Shown here: positions 10,059-21,600 of the stretch, one piece after another
Layout: every line of letters starts with the position of its first letter
How positions within the stretch are numbered: position 1 is the stretch's first letter
NCBI GenBank assembly: GCA_036784855.1
Contig: JAZDSV010000024.1
Span: 1 to 64,000 of the forward strand
Reading direction: 5' to 3'
From: Aphelidium insulamus
Taxonomy: Eukaryota; Aphelidiomycota; Aphelidea; Aphelidiaceae
DNA: 64,000 nucleotides
The notes under the pieces: generated by a model
The model's database searches: none
Told to the model about the DNA's origin: nothing
The model's input: the letters and a program-made list of their open reading frames with translations, nothing else
Program-made: the position numbers and the translations under genes

Positions 10059-13000
10059 TCATTGTTCCAGCAGACTCAGTTCCAGCACGTACTGCAGGTC
10101 GTCCTCCTCGGCGGCGGCAGCGGCGGCCATGGGATGCGGCACCACCTGCACACTGCTCCACTGATTGCTGCTGTTTCCGGCGCTGTTATTGTGGTGGTGA
10201 TGGTGGGAGAGGCCGGCTGGGCGGCCGTGCACGTTGCGTGCGTATCCACTGTGACTGCTGCCAGCGCCGCCGCCGGTGCGTCCGCTGGCCAGACCGCGCG
10301 GATTGCGCAGGTCCGACAAGTACGGGCGGTCTTCGGATGACTGTTCATCATCATCGTCATCATCATAATCGTCATAATCTTCGGCGGCGCTGTAATTCGA
10401 GGGTACTGCCGGCTCGCCAAGGGAAAATTCCCCGGCTTCATCGTTGTCGCCAGTCGTCAGGGACTCGGTGGCAGGCGACAGCACCGGGGAGAACACGGGG
10501 CTAAAGTAGCCAGATGCGGCTGCGGCCGGGAATCCCGACAACGAGGACACTGAGCCTATAACGGGGCCAGTGGCCGAAGCGCTGCCGCCGATGCCGCCCG
10601 TGCCCGACGCTTGCGCCGATAGCGACGATCCATTGGACGAGGAGATGGACGACCGAGGCGACGTGGCCATCATGAATTCGCTGAGAGACATTTTCCACTG
10701 CTGCTTCGACGTGGTGGGGGTGGATGGAGTATGGGAAGATGATGATGATGCCGCGTTGGTGGCTGCAGTTGATGGCGGCGGCGGCGGCGATCCAAATGCC
10801 ATTGTGGACGACTGTCGACGGCCAGAACGATGATGGTTATGGCCGTGAGTACTTATGCCACTGATCGCCACGGGAACACTGCGTGCTAAAGACGTTTCAT
10901 CGCGGTGTGCACCAGCCTGCGGTATCCATTGTGGCTTGGTGGCGGTGGCAGTACTGCTGCTCGTGCCTTGTTGTTGCTCATTCGCTGTAATATTAGACGC
11001 TGGGATTGTTTGAGAGTGGCGGCGGCCTGGTTGCGCCATGGCCGGGTTGTTGGGCGCCGAGCGACTTAGCGGTGGGTAGGAAGACTCGTCCGAGAATTCA
11101 TACGCTGCCGGAGAGATTGCTGCAGCCATGCTACTTATCGTATCTGCAGTAGCGTCTCGGCCACCGCCACTAGAGGTGGAGCCAGATGTGCGCACCTGGA
11201 TGGGATGCGTCGCTGACGTCTCCATTGACAACATGATGGCGTAGTCTAGCTGCTCCTGGGGAGTCAGTCCCGCTAGTTCGTACTGGCGTGATGACGCCGC
11301 CATTGATGTTGGCATTGCAGTACTACTACTGCCGGCGGCTTGACTGTCTCCGGGACGAGTGGCGGACGAGCGACGCCGAGCCCGCTCCATTTCATTGCGC
11401 TCCAGCTCCAGTTGCCGATTGCTCTCCTTCAAGTCGCGTTTGGCCTCCAGGTGCACTGGTCGACATTACAGTGGGAGATATATATATATATATATATACA
11501 TTTATAGAACGCGGCAAACATACGCTGTGTTTTAGGGCTGCCAAATGGCATGCCTTGCTTGCGTCTGCTTCCCGCCGCTGCCGCCCGTTTGCTCTTTTTG
11601 GATGATCGATGCAGGTCCTGCCAAATGCACATTTCCATTAAAGTACTATATGGCTCCATAACATACCAGCTGGCGGCCCGGATCAAAGTTCCATGAGCGC
11701 AACTGTGCGCCCACAGCTACGATAAGTTGTCGCTGCGTGGCAAACAAGTGAATCTTTTGCTTGCGTTCGTGTGCCAAGATATTCGATGCCGCAATTGAAC
11801 GACCAGGACGGTGCCGGTAGTGAAAGTGCCGACTGTTGAGCACTTGCAGACAGTCGCCACTGAGTGCATCGTGGATCCGCACCAGTTCGTCGTCGCCAGC
11901 AGAAATAATCTTGAAAGCGTCCACATACACACTTGACACAGGGCCGTCGTGTCGGTCAGCGCACTGCATTCGGGGCACTCGCTCTGGTGTTGTGGTGTTT
12001 ACTTCAATGGGTTTTCCCTGAAGGTATTAGGTATGGATCGAATACATAAATCTATCTTGCCTTGGTGGAGGAAAAGCGAGTAACCACCCGGCGGCAGTCA
12101 AACAGGCAGACGCGGCCATCTTGCAAGCCGCAGACAACAACACACAGGCGATGCTCCTTCAAGTCGCCGGTGACGGGATCGTTGACCAGCACACAGTCAT
12201 TGTCCCACGACAGGGCAGTGATGTCACTGGGTGGTTCGACTGAGAGCACGGCCGCGGTGACACCAGAGTCCACGTGCAGGAACGTGAGCCGTGAGCCGCA
12301 CGCAACTGCCAGCAGACCCGAGTGTCCGGCATACAGCGGTGCCACGGTCACTGTTCCGCCGCCACCCAAATCAGCCAGTGGCAGTAGGCGATCAGGTGCA
12401 CGGTGGTCCGGCGTTGAAGATGCTGTAACAGCCTTAAAATCCCAGCACGCGTGCCATACGCAAATGTGACCAGAGTTGTAGCTGCTGGCAGAAGTGACCG
12501 CCATAATTGTGCCCGTCTTCTGGTCCGCGTTCAAGTGGACAATACTGCTGCCGCTGCCTGTCCTGGGTTTTAACATACTGCAGCGTAATTAAGACATAAA
12601 TCAACACGACCATTCAGCAGAGCACAGAGAGAGTGCCGTCCCGCAGAGACATCGTAAATGTGCGCCCGGCCATCCTGCCCGCCAGACACTATGTACTTGT
12701 CACCGCCATCGCGCCCCTGCACCGCTGTCAAAGCAGTGACAGGGCCGCGATGTTGGGCGACAGAATCTGGGCCGCCTTCTGCCTCTTCGCTGACTGTCAT
12801 GGCCACCACTGCGGACCCGATTCCACCGTCAGTCAGCCGGGTTGCCAGCGCTACTCTGCCATCTGGCATGCCAACCACTGCTCGATTGCTATAATATGAT
12901 GTTCTCACTACATAAACGTATACATAGTATATCCAAGAATCTATGCGCCTACCTGCTCAGTAGCAATGCGGACAGTGGAGATGGTTGGCGTGGAGCAGCC

Positions 13001-13681
13001 GTGTCCATACTGGGCGCCACCGGGACCAGGTCCCGCGACACTCGCCCGTTGGAGAGATCACAAGACGCAACCAGTCCTGGTAAAAATGTGAACATACAAA
13101 TAACACCCAAGCATACTCATGAAGCATACCAGTTTCCCGGGAGCCCACAACTAGTTTATGCTGCTGCTGTTGAACATCCAGCGCGTCCACCTGGCCGATC
13201 CGAGGCTCAAACATTATATTTGCACACCTCTCCGAGGTCCGCCACATTCTGAAATAGTACAACTTAGTTAAATAGTATATATATATATATATATATTATG
13301 TACATGACGAACCTAAAGAGCTGCAGGCGAACAGAGTACTCATCTTGCCAAGTGCGGGACAGGCGCCTGTGCATCATAATAATCAAACCACAATACAAGA
13401 GAGAGAGAGAAGAATCTAAAGCACCTGTAAGGCACCCGACGCCACCGAAGCAGGAATGCATCGCGCCAGCACGAGTCATCCGCGATTATGTGGGCCCAGC
13501 GCCGGCACGCCAGCCGGCACCGTACCTATACACGAGGGTACGTATGTGCAGTACACAAGTACACCTAAACGCGTACCAGTTCATGCGGGGCCAGATGCGC
13601 CAGAACGTGCACCACAACCTCATCTGGCAGGTCCAGAATGTGAGCGGAGCTCCGTGGCATCGGTGTTCCACCAGGTGGCAT
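10059..13681 (-). CDS. F-box / WD40-like / UIM protein, Ufo1-like
   Basis: Start at ATG 13681. Exons on the minus strand: 13681-13571, 13525-13425, 13366-13313, 13248-13130, 13076-12953, 12888 to about 12610, about 12576-12061, 12017-11667, 11617-11524 and 11455-10059; the join near 12577-12612 could not be resolved. The N-terminus is an F-box (LDLPDEVVVHVLAHLAPHEL, then RCRLACRRWAHIIADDSCWR). WD40-like repeats follow (KYIVSGGQDGRAHIYDVSAG, FKIISAGDDELVRIHDALSG). The last exon has a Lys/Arg/Glu-rich helix, long low-complexity Ser/Ala/Pro regions and two UIM-like motifs (QLDYAIMLSMET, DLQYVLELSLLEQ). F-box, WD repeats and C-terminal UIMs in this order match yeast Ufo1, an SCF substrate adaptor. 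One intron (12018-12060) begins with GC rather than GT. Introns near 11480 and 13280 contain TA runs. Confidence 0.82.
11479..11500. repeat. TA microsatellite in an intron
   Basis: An alternating TA run lies inside an intron of the F-box gene. A similar run lies in another intron of the same gene near 13276-13297. Confidence 0.85.
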
Positions 13682-14430
13682 TGTGCTTGGCGGCTATTCA
13701 ATCACAGCCCTTCTTAGTGGTTGTAGTTAAGCAGCAGCTTTATAAGCAGCCTTTCAATGGCGGTGTTTCACAACACATTGCATTTAAATACATTCATGGA
13801 GAAACTTTCTCTATCAAACAGAGTAAATAAAGCCTGCTATACTGAAGTGAATAGTAATTTGGCAAGAGTTCTCATCACCGATCTTGATGTACCCGTGAGA
13901 TACAACTCTGCATTACTGTGCATGCAATTCATAGCTTGCAAGCGGCAACCATTTTAATATTATTTTCAATGAGTCTTTGGTTGATTCCACACACTTGTCC
14001 ATGTTCTTACATATATCCGACATATGACAGGGAACATACTGACTGTCAAATGAACTTTATGCATATTAAACTTGCCACACTAATGAGCATATTACTTGCC
14101 ATATGGTTTTTCTATCAAAGCCTTACTTGAATACATGAAATTCACCAAGCCTGGTAGCAGCAATACACAGCCACAGTGAAATCTGAAGATCTATAATAAT
14201 ACAATCGTTATCACTTGTGGTAGCAGACGCATGCCAGTATATGTGCATATTGATGTGGATATATGTTTGTTTACATGTGAACCGAGTAAACACAGCGCGG
14301 CACAAGCGCATGCGCAGCGCAGAGTCACGGTTGTAAATACATTCATTCATTCATTTCACAGTGAACACTCAACACACACACACAACACACAACAGAGAAC
14401 AGAGAACAGAGAACAGAGAAAACAGTCGCC
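13682..14430. other. Divergent intergenic region, F-box and AF10-like genes
   Basis: No supported gene. The interval should contain promoters for both flanking genes. Just before the start codon at 14431 there is a run of about four ACAGAGA units (14391-14421) in what is probably the 5' leader of the AF10-like gene. Short ORFs here are not conserved-looking. Confidence 0.55.
14391..14421. repeat. ACAGAGA short tandem repeat in 5' leader
   Basis: About four copies of a 7-bp ACAGAGA unit directly upstream of the likely start codon at 14431. It is purine-rich and probably untranslated. Confidence 0.8.
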
Positions 14431-17400
14431 ATGCTCGCCGCCTCGCCGCCCCGACCGCCGCCCGCCCTCGGCGTGGCCGTGTCATTGTCTCCGCCAAAGC
14501 CGTCACCCGCCCGTGACTGCGTGCCGTCCGTCTCCGTGTGGGTATGTGCGTGTGCCCCGGTGTGCGATCAGTCGCCAGCCAGCCAGCCAGTGTTCTGACC
14601 TCTCGTACCTTGCTGCTGTAGAAGGCCGCCCAGCCGCCCGTGTGCTGCGTCTGTTTCGATGGCGGCTACATCGACACCGACGACCAGCACCTCACCTCTG
14701 CTGCTGCGTGTAATGCTGATGGTGCGCTGTCCGTGTCGGCCATGCAGCGGCACAATCCCATGAACAAACTGCTGGTCTGTGCCGCGGAGGACTGCGACGT
14801 TGCCGTGCATCCAGGCTAGTGTGTGTGGCAGTGCATGCAGTTGCATGCAATGATGTATGTATGTATGTATGTATGTAATGTTATGAGTGCAGAGTGTTAT
14901 GGCGTCTCCATGGCTCTGCTGGCACAACTGTCGGCGCCTGGTGGTGAAAAGTGGCGGTGCGATTGGTGCCGGCACAACACGCCCAGCTGCGTGGATGAGG
15001 CGGTATGTGTAGCTACATCTCTCACTTGTGCCATCTACATTGTATTCTATTGCTGTGTGACTATATCCATTACTGCAATCACTGACTATATGGACAGCGC
15101 TGCGTGTTGTGTCCGAATAGTGGTGGAGCGTTGAAACAGCTGCACGGTAGTCAGGCCTGGGCTCATGTGGCGTGTGCCTTGTGGATACCCGAGGTGCAGT
15201 ATGTGGACACAGAGCGGTTATGCGGTGTTGATATACGCATGGTGCATTCATCGCGCTGGGATAAGGTTTGTTTCGTGTAGTTAGTATTTAGTGTCTAATG
15301 TAATCTACTGTATGTGTATATGTGTATACATCTTTGTCTGTGTATGGCTGTGTGTATGCAAATGTATTAATTAAATCGTGGCAGTACTGCCATTTGTGTC
15401 TATGTATATGTATGTGTATCTACCTTTGTATGTCTATGGCTGTGTGTGTGCGTGCAGGTGTTGTATGTAAAACACACACGTGCATTAATTATATCGTGGC
15501 AGTACTGCCATTTGGGTCTATGTATATGCATGTGTATCTACCTTTGTATGTCTATGGCTGTGTGTGTGCGTGCAGGTGTTGTATGTAAAACACACACGTG
15601 CATTAATTATATCGTGGCAGTACTGCCATTTGGGTCTATGTATATGCATGTGTATCTACCTTTGTATGTGTATGGCTGTGTGGGTGCGTGCAGGTGTTGT
15701 ATGTAAAACACACACGTGCATTAATTATATCGTGGCAGTATTGCCATTTGTGCGAGCAAACAGCAGACGCCGGCATTGGAGCCTGCTTGAGCTGTGCGCG
15801 AGATGGCTGCACCAGAGCATTTCACGTATCGTGTGCGCTCAAGTGGAACCTGATTGAAGATGTACTATTAAAGTCGGACGAGTCAAGCAACAGTGCTGCG
15901 CGTGGCAACCCCGACATACTTGTCCCGCAGCTATTGTGCCAACAGCATTGCGTGCAAGACACTTCGTCAGCCTCAAGTACCGGTTCTTCTATGGTACGTT
16001 GAATTTGAAATATTAAGTTGATGTTTTAAGTCGTAATCCACTCAGACACTCCATCCGTGGGAGCAGTGGCGACGACAGCGACCGTCACTTGCCACGCCTG
16101 TTCGGTCCGAGCTGTCCATAATATCCAGACAGTACGAGAACGTGGACTTGGTTGACGACGGGGCAGCGGTGGACGCTGGAGCCGTGTCCACCCGCCCACC
16201 GCAGTGGCAGACGGGAGCTGCGGATGATTTACAGCGCAGTTTCCACGACATGTATATAGTTTATGATAACGGCAAGTTTTTTTCATTCTGGTTATCACAT
16301 ATATAATGACTAGAGCGTGCGGCAAAAGTGCGCCAAATGGCCAACGAGTGCCAGCAGCTGTTTGAGGAACGCGATCGCTTGCAGCAGGAAATAATAACGC
16401 TTCAAAAGGGTAAAGCTTCACTGGCCGCCTCGCTGGAACAGGCAACCGAGCAAACTGGGCGCGAGGAGAAAAAGTGTGCAGCCATGCAGCGCTCACTGAT
16501 GGCTCTGGTGGAGGCCGGTCGCAGCAAGCACTGGGACTGGTCAAAGCTGGCGGATGCGCCGCTGGCCACACCGCTCACACCCCCGGCGGATCTGTCCAGC
16601 ACTGAGGTGACCGAGTACTTTTTGCAGATGAATTCCCAGGTTGGCCGCATTGTTCCGTGCCCCGTCAACGTTCCCGCTGTCGATGGCAGCGACTTGACTC
16701 TCACGCTACCCAACCTGTCGTTCCACTGCGGCCAGACAGACATGATGTTGCCGCCGAAAAAGCCGCTGCACAATCTTCGCACTTGTGCCGGCTGTCACAC
16801 GCGACTGCTACCCGCCACGGCGCCGTGCCTGCCACAGTACCGCGACACTCTGCTTGAGTGCTGGCGATGTTCGCAACGCCGTCACTTGACCTGCGTCGAG
16901 CCACCTCTTGCCGCGCCGCCACCCGCCTCCGCCAAGCGCTGGCAGTGTCAAGACTGCGAACAGGGCAAACCACTGAGTTTAGGCGACTCTGCTAATGGTG
17001 GCGACGATGCGTTGTACGTGCAGGCACCGCGCAAGAATGGCAACAGCAGTGTGAAGCGGGTGCGACAGAAGCCATGTGCCAATGTCTCGTCGCCAAACAG
17101 CGGACCGCCGCCGCCGTCCAGCTCTAGTCGGCGCCGTGTCACAGCCGTTAATAATGTGACACCCCACGGAAGCAACAGTCAGCGGGCAGGTGGGCATGGT
17201 ATGCAGAGCCCCGGTAGTGGTTCCGCTGCCGGCAGGCGACCTGGAAACGGCATTGCTTCCGCCACCTCAGCTGCACCGCAAGCCCCGCCGCTGAAACCAA
17301 TGTCGATGCAAGAGGCGCTGGATGCACTCCACGCCGCGTGCGGTCCCGAGCCACAACCTCCAGCCACTCTGCTTCGCATGCAAAACAATTGCTCCGCCGC

Positions 17401-18535
17401 CGACGTCATCTACCGCGCTCCTGTGTTTGACGACCTCAACGCCGAAGATCGCGTGCAGATTACGCGGTGTGCAATGTGGCGCGTGGTGAACAATCTGCCG
17501 CCGGGAGTCGGCGCGCTGGACGTGCAACAAATGGTGATGGAGGGCAAGACCTGCTCATTCGGTCAGTTCTCGCTTGCGTTCAATGGTGCCAGCAGTTCAG
17601 CTGCACTCCCCGCTGCCAGAGATGACACGCTGGAGAGTCTGGCGCTGGCCGCCGGACTAGAGACGGAAGAGTCGTCCCACTTGATGTCACTGGGAAAAGT
17701 CGAGGAGGCAGCGCGGCAAGCCGACCAGCAGCCACAGACCGCCGTGTCGCCATCTGAAGTATTTCAGTCGCCCAGCGGGACGCGGAGTCGCAGCGGCGCT
17801 CCGCAGCCTGGCAGCTACAATGTGGACGACGATGATTGCGACGACGAGTTTGAAGACGACGCCAACGACGATGACTACGATGATGAATACGTGCAGCCGT
17901 CGTCATCAGGCACCTCAAGTCGGCCGCGCGCTATCGCTCGTTCACAGAGCTCTGGCACGGTGAACAGTAGCGCGTCCGGGACGACCATCACGATCAAGTC
18001 TTCTGGGTTGAAGCCGGAGCGACAGGCCACCCGCTGGGAGGGCGATTTGTATAAACCATTTTGGACCCGCGGTTTCGGCAAAGGAAAGGAGGGCTGGTGT
18101 GGGATCTGCAAGCCGGGCATCTGGCTCAAGACCAAGACCAGCGTCTACTGGTACGCACATTGTGGTTGTAAAAATATACTAACGGTACAAAGGTACCACA
18201 TGCACAACTTTCATGGAATCTCGTCGATTGCTGGCAACTTTTTCACACCGCCCATGCAGACGCGCACGGACCCGGCGAGCGGGATGTTGGAGGGTCTGTG
18301 CTACCAGTGCAAGAAATGGATTCCGATACAGAGTGATAAACCGGTCAATGTGGAGGAAATCTACTGGTACAAGCACGCGCAAAAGTGCCATCGACTGCCG
18401 CCTGATGACAATGACGAGTTTGACATTGCGTTGGTGCCGGGGCAGAGGGCATCGGAGAAGGAAGCGTCCGGCAATAACGTTAACGGGCATGCCGGTAATT
18501 TTGTTGTTTCTAGCCTGATGGATATCGACGGCTAG
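14431..18535 (+). CDS. AF10-like PHD-zinc knuckle-PHD protein with DUF4451 C-terminus
   Basis: Eight exons (14431-14541, 14622-14814, 14893-15002, 15098-15265, 15739-15993, 16046-16271, 16314-18150, 18193-18535) join in frame to about 1,080 residues. Residues about 40-240 form the PHD-Zn knuckle-extended PHD module of AF10/BRPF/JADE proteins: CCVCFDGGYI, CYGVSM, WRCDWC, RCVLCPNSGGALKQLHG, WAHVACALWIPEVQ, CARDGCTRAFHVSCALKW. This module reads histone H3 in its families. A coiled coil follows (QMANECQQLFEERDRLQQEI), then a C-x2-C zinc-finger-like segment (CAGCHTRLL, CWRCSQRRHLTC), acidic and Ser-rich linkers, and a C-terminal DUF4451/Rua1_C-type domain (LYKPFWTRGFGKGKEGWCGI, YHMHNFHGIS, CYQCKKWIPIQ, YWYKHAQKCH). 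Two introns (14815-14892, 16272-16313) use GC donors. Probable nuclear chromatin regulator; the combination with DUF4451 is one I do not recognise. Confidence 0.82.
15385..15738 (+). repeat. Three 118-bp tandem repeats carrying the 3' splice site
   Basis: GTGGCAG followed by TACTGCCATTTG recurs with acceptor AG ends at 15384, 15502, 15620 and 15738, an exact 118-bp period. Only the last is followed by the exon coding YCHLCEQ. Each unit therefore repeats the intron's acceptor and the first dozen exon bases. The units are nearly identical and lie in a 473-nt intron, much longer than its neighbours. Confidence 0.92.
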
Positions 18536-18683
18536 CCTGTTAAATATGGTGATAATGTATGTAAATCGATGGACCACGTCCGTCCGTGTAAAGTAAAAAC
18601 GTGCAAGTTCATATATTTTACTATTGTATTAAATTGAATTGCATTGCATTGCGTGTAATTGCATGTGTGTTTGCTGTGATAGT

Positions 18684-21600
18684 TTAGACGCAGTCGTCCT
18701 CACTGTTGTCTGACGCGATCGAAACGCGCGTAGGACTTTTTGGAGAAACTTCCACCATGACCGAGTTCTGCATGACTGGAAGAAAAGCAATCGCAGTCTT
18801 GCTGGACGCGAAGCTGCTGCGTCGCGTAGCTCCACCGCGCATCTTGACCACAAGCATGGCCAGAACAACGACCAGGCCAAATACGGCACCAATCAGCTCC
18901 ACTGTCATGACAATCGGTGCCGTTTCCACATCATAGCCATAGCCGCTGCTGCTGCTTGTCTGCCCCTCTTCCTCCTCTTCCTCATTCTGTTCCTCGGCCG
19001 GCTTATCATTGAATGATCGACGGCTTAGGTCGACTGATTGCGGAATGGGACTGGCGTCAGTGCCAACATTGGTGCTTGCACTTCCGTCATCTGAGGCACC
19101 ACCATCAGTCGGTTCAGCAGAGTCATCATCCACAGACAATGTTGCCGACTCATCGTCGGTGCTATCATCAACGGATGAAGTGACAACTGCATCACTGTCG
19201 TCATCGGTGGAGCTGCTTGTATCACTGCCGCTGTCGGACGATGGGGCGGCTGGCTCGATGGGAGTTGTTGGTGTTGCCACAATAGACACCTTTGCCAGAT
19301 AATTAAATAGAATTCCTGATACTTTATACGAATTCAACATACCTTTGTGGAGCTCACTTTCGTGCTCGAACTCTTCACACTGGTTTTGGCCGTAGCGCTA
19401 GATGCCTTCTTTGTGGTTGTCGATACTTTCACCGAGCTTGTGCTGGAAGCTTTGACCGATGTTGCCTTGACTGAGCTAGTGGCCTTGGCAGTGCTTGACG
19501 CTTTCACGGTTGTAGTTGCTTTAGCAGTACTGGATGCCTTGATGGAGCTGCTGGGTCGCAGAGAGGTTGTCGGCTTTGCAGTGCTAGTGGCTTTCGCCGT
19601 GCTACTTGGCTTGATCGTGCTTGTCGGTTTAACTGTGCTAGTCGGCTTTATTGTGCTAGTCGGCTTGACAGAGCTTGTCGGCTTGACAGAGCTTGTCGGC
19701 TTGACAGAGCTAGTAGGCTTGACAGAGCTAGTCGGCTTGACAGAGCTAGTCGGCTTGACAGAGCTAGTCGGCTTGACAGAGCTAGTCGGCTTGACCGTGC
19801 TTGCTGGCTTCACTAAGCTTGATGGCTTCACGGAGCTTGATGGTTTTACGGTAGTCGGTGCCACGACGCTGCTGCTGGGCCTGCTAGGTTTTACGGTAGT
19901 CGGTGCCACGACGCTGCTGCTGGGCCTGCTAGAACTTGATGGCTTCATCGAGGAGCTAGGCACAAGAGGCTGAGCAGTAGAAGAATATACCGGTGATTCC
20001 GACAAAGTAAATTCGGACATGTCTGATTGCACGGTGGTTGGGTCGAGCTCGCTTTGCGACATAGAGACTGAATTAATATCAGTCAAAGCGGGCAAATCAG
20101 TCTCGGAAACAGATGGAAGCGGCACAGTCTGCGATTGCGCAATGGAGGTTAGCTCCACGGATCCAGATGCGGATGACACGGACGAATCACTTGATGGAAC
20201 CGCAAAGTCAACTCGCCACATATCGTTCAGATAGGAGGAAGGTCCGGTCAAGCCACCAAAGAGAACCATAGATTTGCTATATGCCAGCGAAGCACCAGCA
20301 TACAAATTACGACCTTGCGGGTACGGTCCAGATGACGTTACGCCAAGGGTACCATACGTATTGGCCTCATTGGAGCCCACAATCCACGCCCATTGATTAA
20401 TGCTGTAATCAAAGATCCACATTTCGTTCAAGTTGGCATTATAAGTTGCCGCATTAATACCATAGCCACGACCTCCATACAGGCTGAGATAAGTTGTACC
20501 GTGCACCCTGGAGAATATCGCCGACGCCCTCGCACCTGGGGTGTATATGGCACTAAATACACCACTGGCGCCTCGTACTGGCAATTGATTTATCACAGCT
20601 CCGCCAGAGATCCATGTCCAGAAACCCGAGGAGAAGTCGTAGCTCCACAGATCGTTGAAGTATGCTACGGAAAGGTAAGTAGACTCTCTACCATGAGTCC
20701 TCAAACTAACCTGCTCCAGTGCCTGTCAAACCGCCAAACATGTACATGACAGCAGTCGTCGGATGAATCCAAGTGGAGTGCATGTTGCGACCCCCCGGCA
20801 GATTGGTACTGCTAGCAACACCCTTTGTACCAAAGACGCTGCTCACTGTGAGCGAGTTAACGCTACCGGCTAACCACGTCCACGCGTTGGTGTCCAGATT
20901 GAACTTCCACATATCGTTCAGGTCGGCTGAGAGAGCCATTATAGGTAACTTGACGTGATAGCAAATCAAGGACTTACCCGTCGTTCCATTAAGGTCAGAG
21001 CCGAATCCGCTCATCATTATCAGAAGATTTTGTGATGGATGCGCTACCATTGCAGCATTGCGACGGAATGAGGGGAAAACCGAGCTACTCTCCACATTAA
21101 GCGTAGGATTAACACCGGCACCACCACCCAGCCACGCCCACAAACCGCTGGTAGCATTGTAGCGCCACATATCGTTGTAACGACCTGCATTTGTCAATGT
21201 TTCAAAATTGAAGATTGAGCAACGTACCTCCAACAGCGCCACCAAACATGTAAAGATAATTATCACGTGGGTTGATCAAACATGCGGATCTCCCCAGCTG
21301 GCCGGGGAATGTGGTGCTGCTTTCCACGCCACGATTTCCAGTGCTGGCAGTATTTGACGGATTCTCAGGCAGCATGGTCCACTCATAAGTAGCCAAGTTG
21401 AAGCGCCAGAAATCTTTCAGGTAGTTCACTGCAACGGTTAGGCAGATACGACGAGCAGGCAATCATTGTACTTACGAGTAGCAGTGCCGTAGCCTTGACC
21501 TCCATAAAGATAGATCTTGTAATTCGTATCGCGAACAGTTACCACTAAGCACGGCATTATTCGTGCACCTGGATAGATGAATGATGACGGCACGCCAATC

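Noticed and set aside
13757-14130. Short plus-strand ORFs between the F-box and AF10-like genes
   Set aside because: AT-rich, no recognisable motif and placed in a divergent promoter interval.
15322-15857. Three overlapping repetitive plus-strand ORFs (Cys/Tyr-rich)
   Set aside because: They are translations of the 118-bp intronic tandem repeat in the AF10-like gene.
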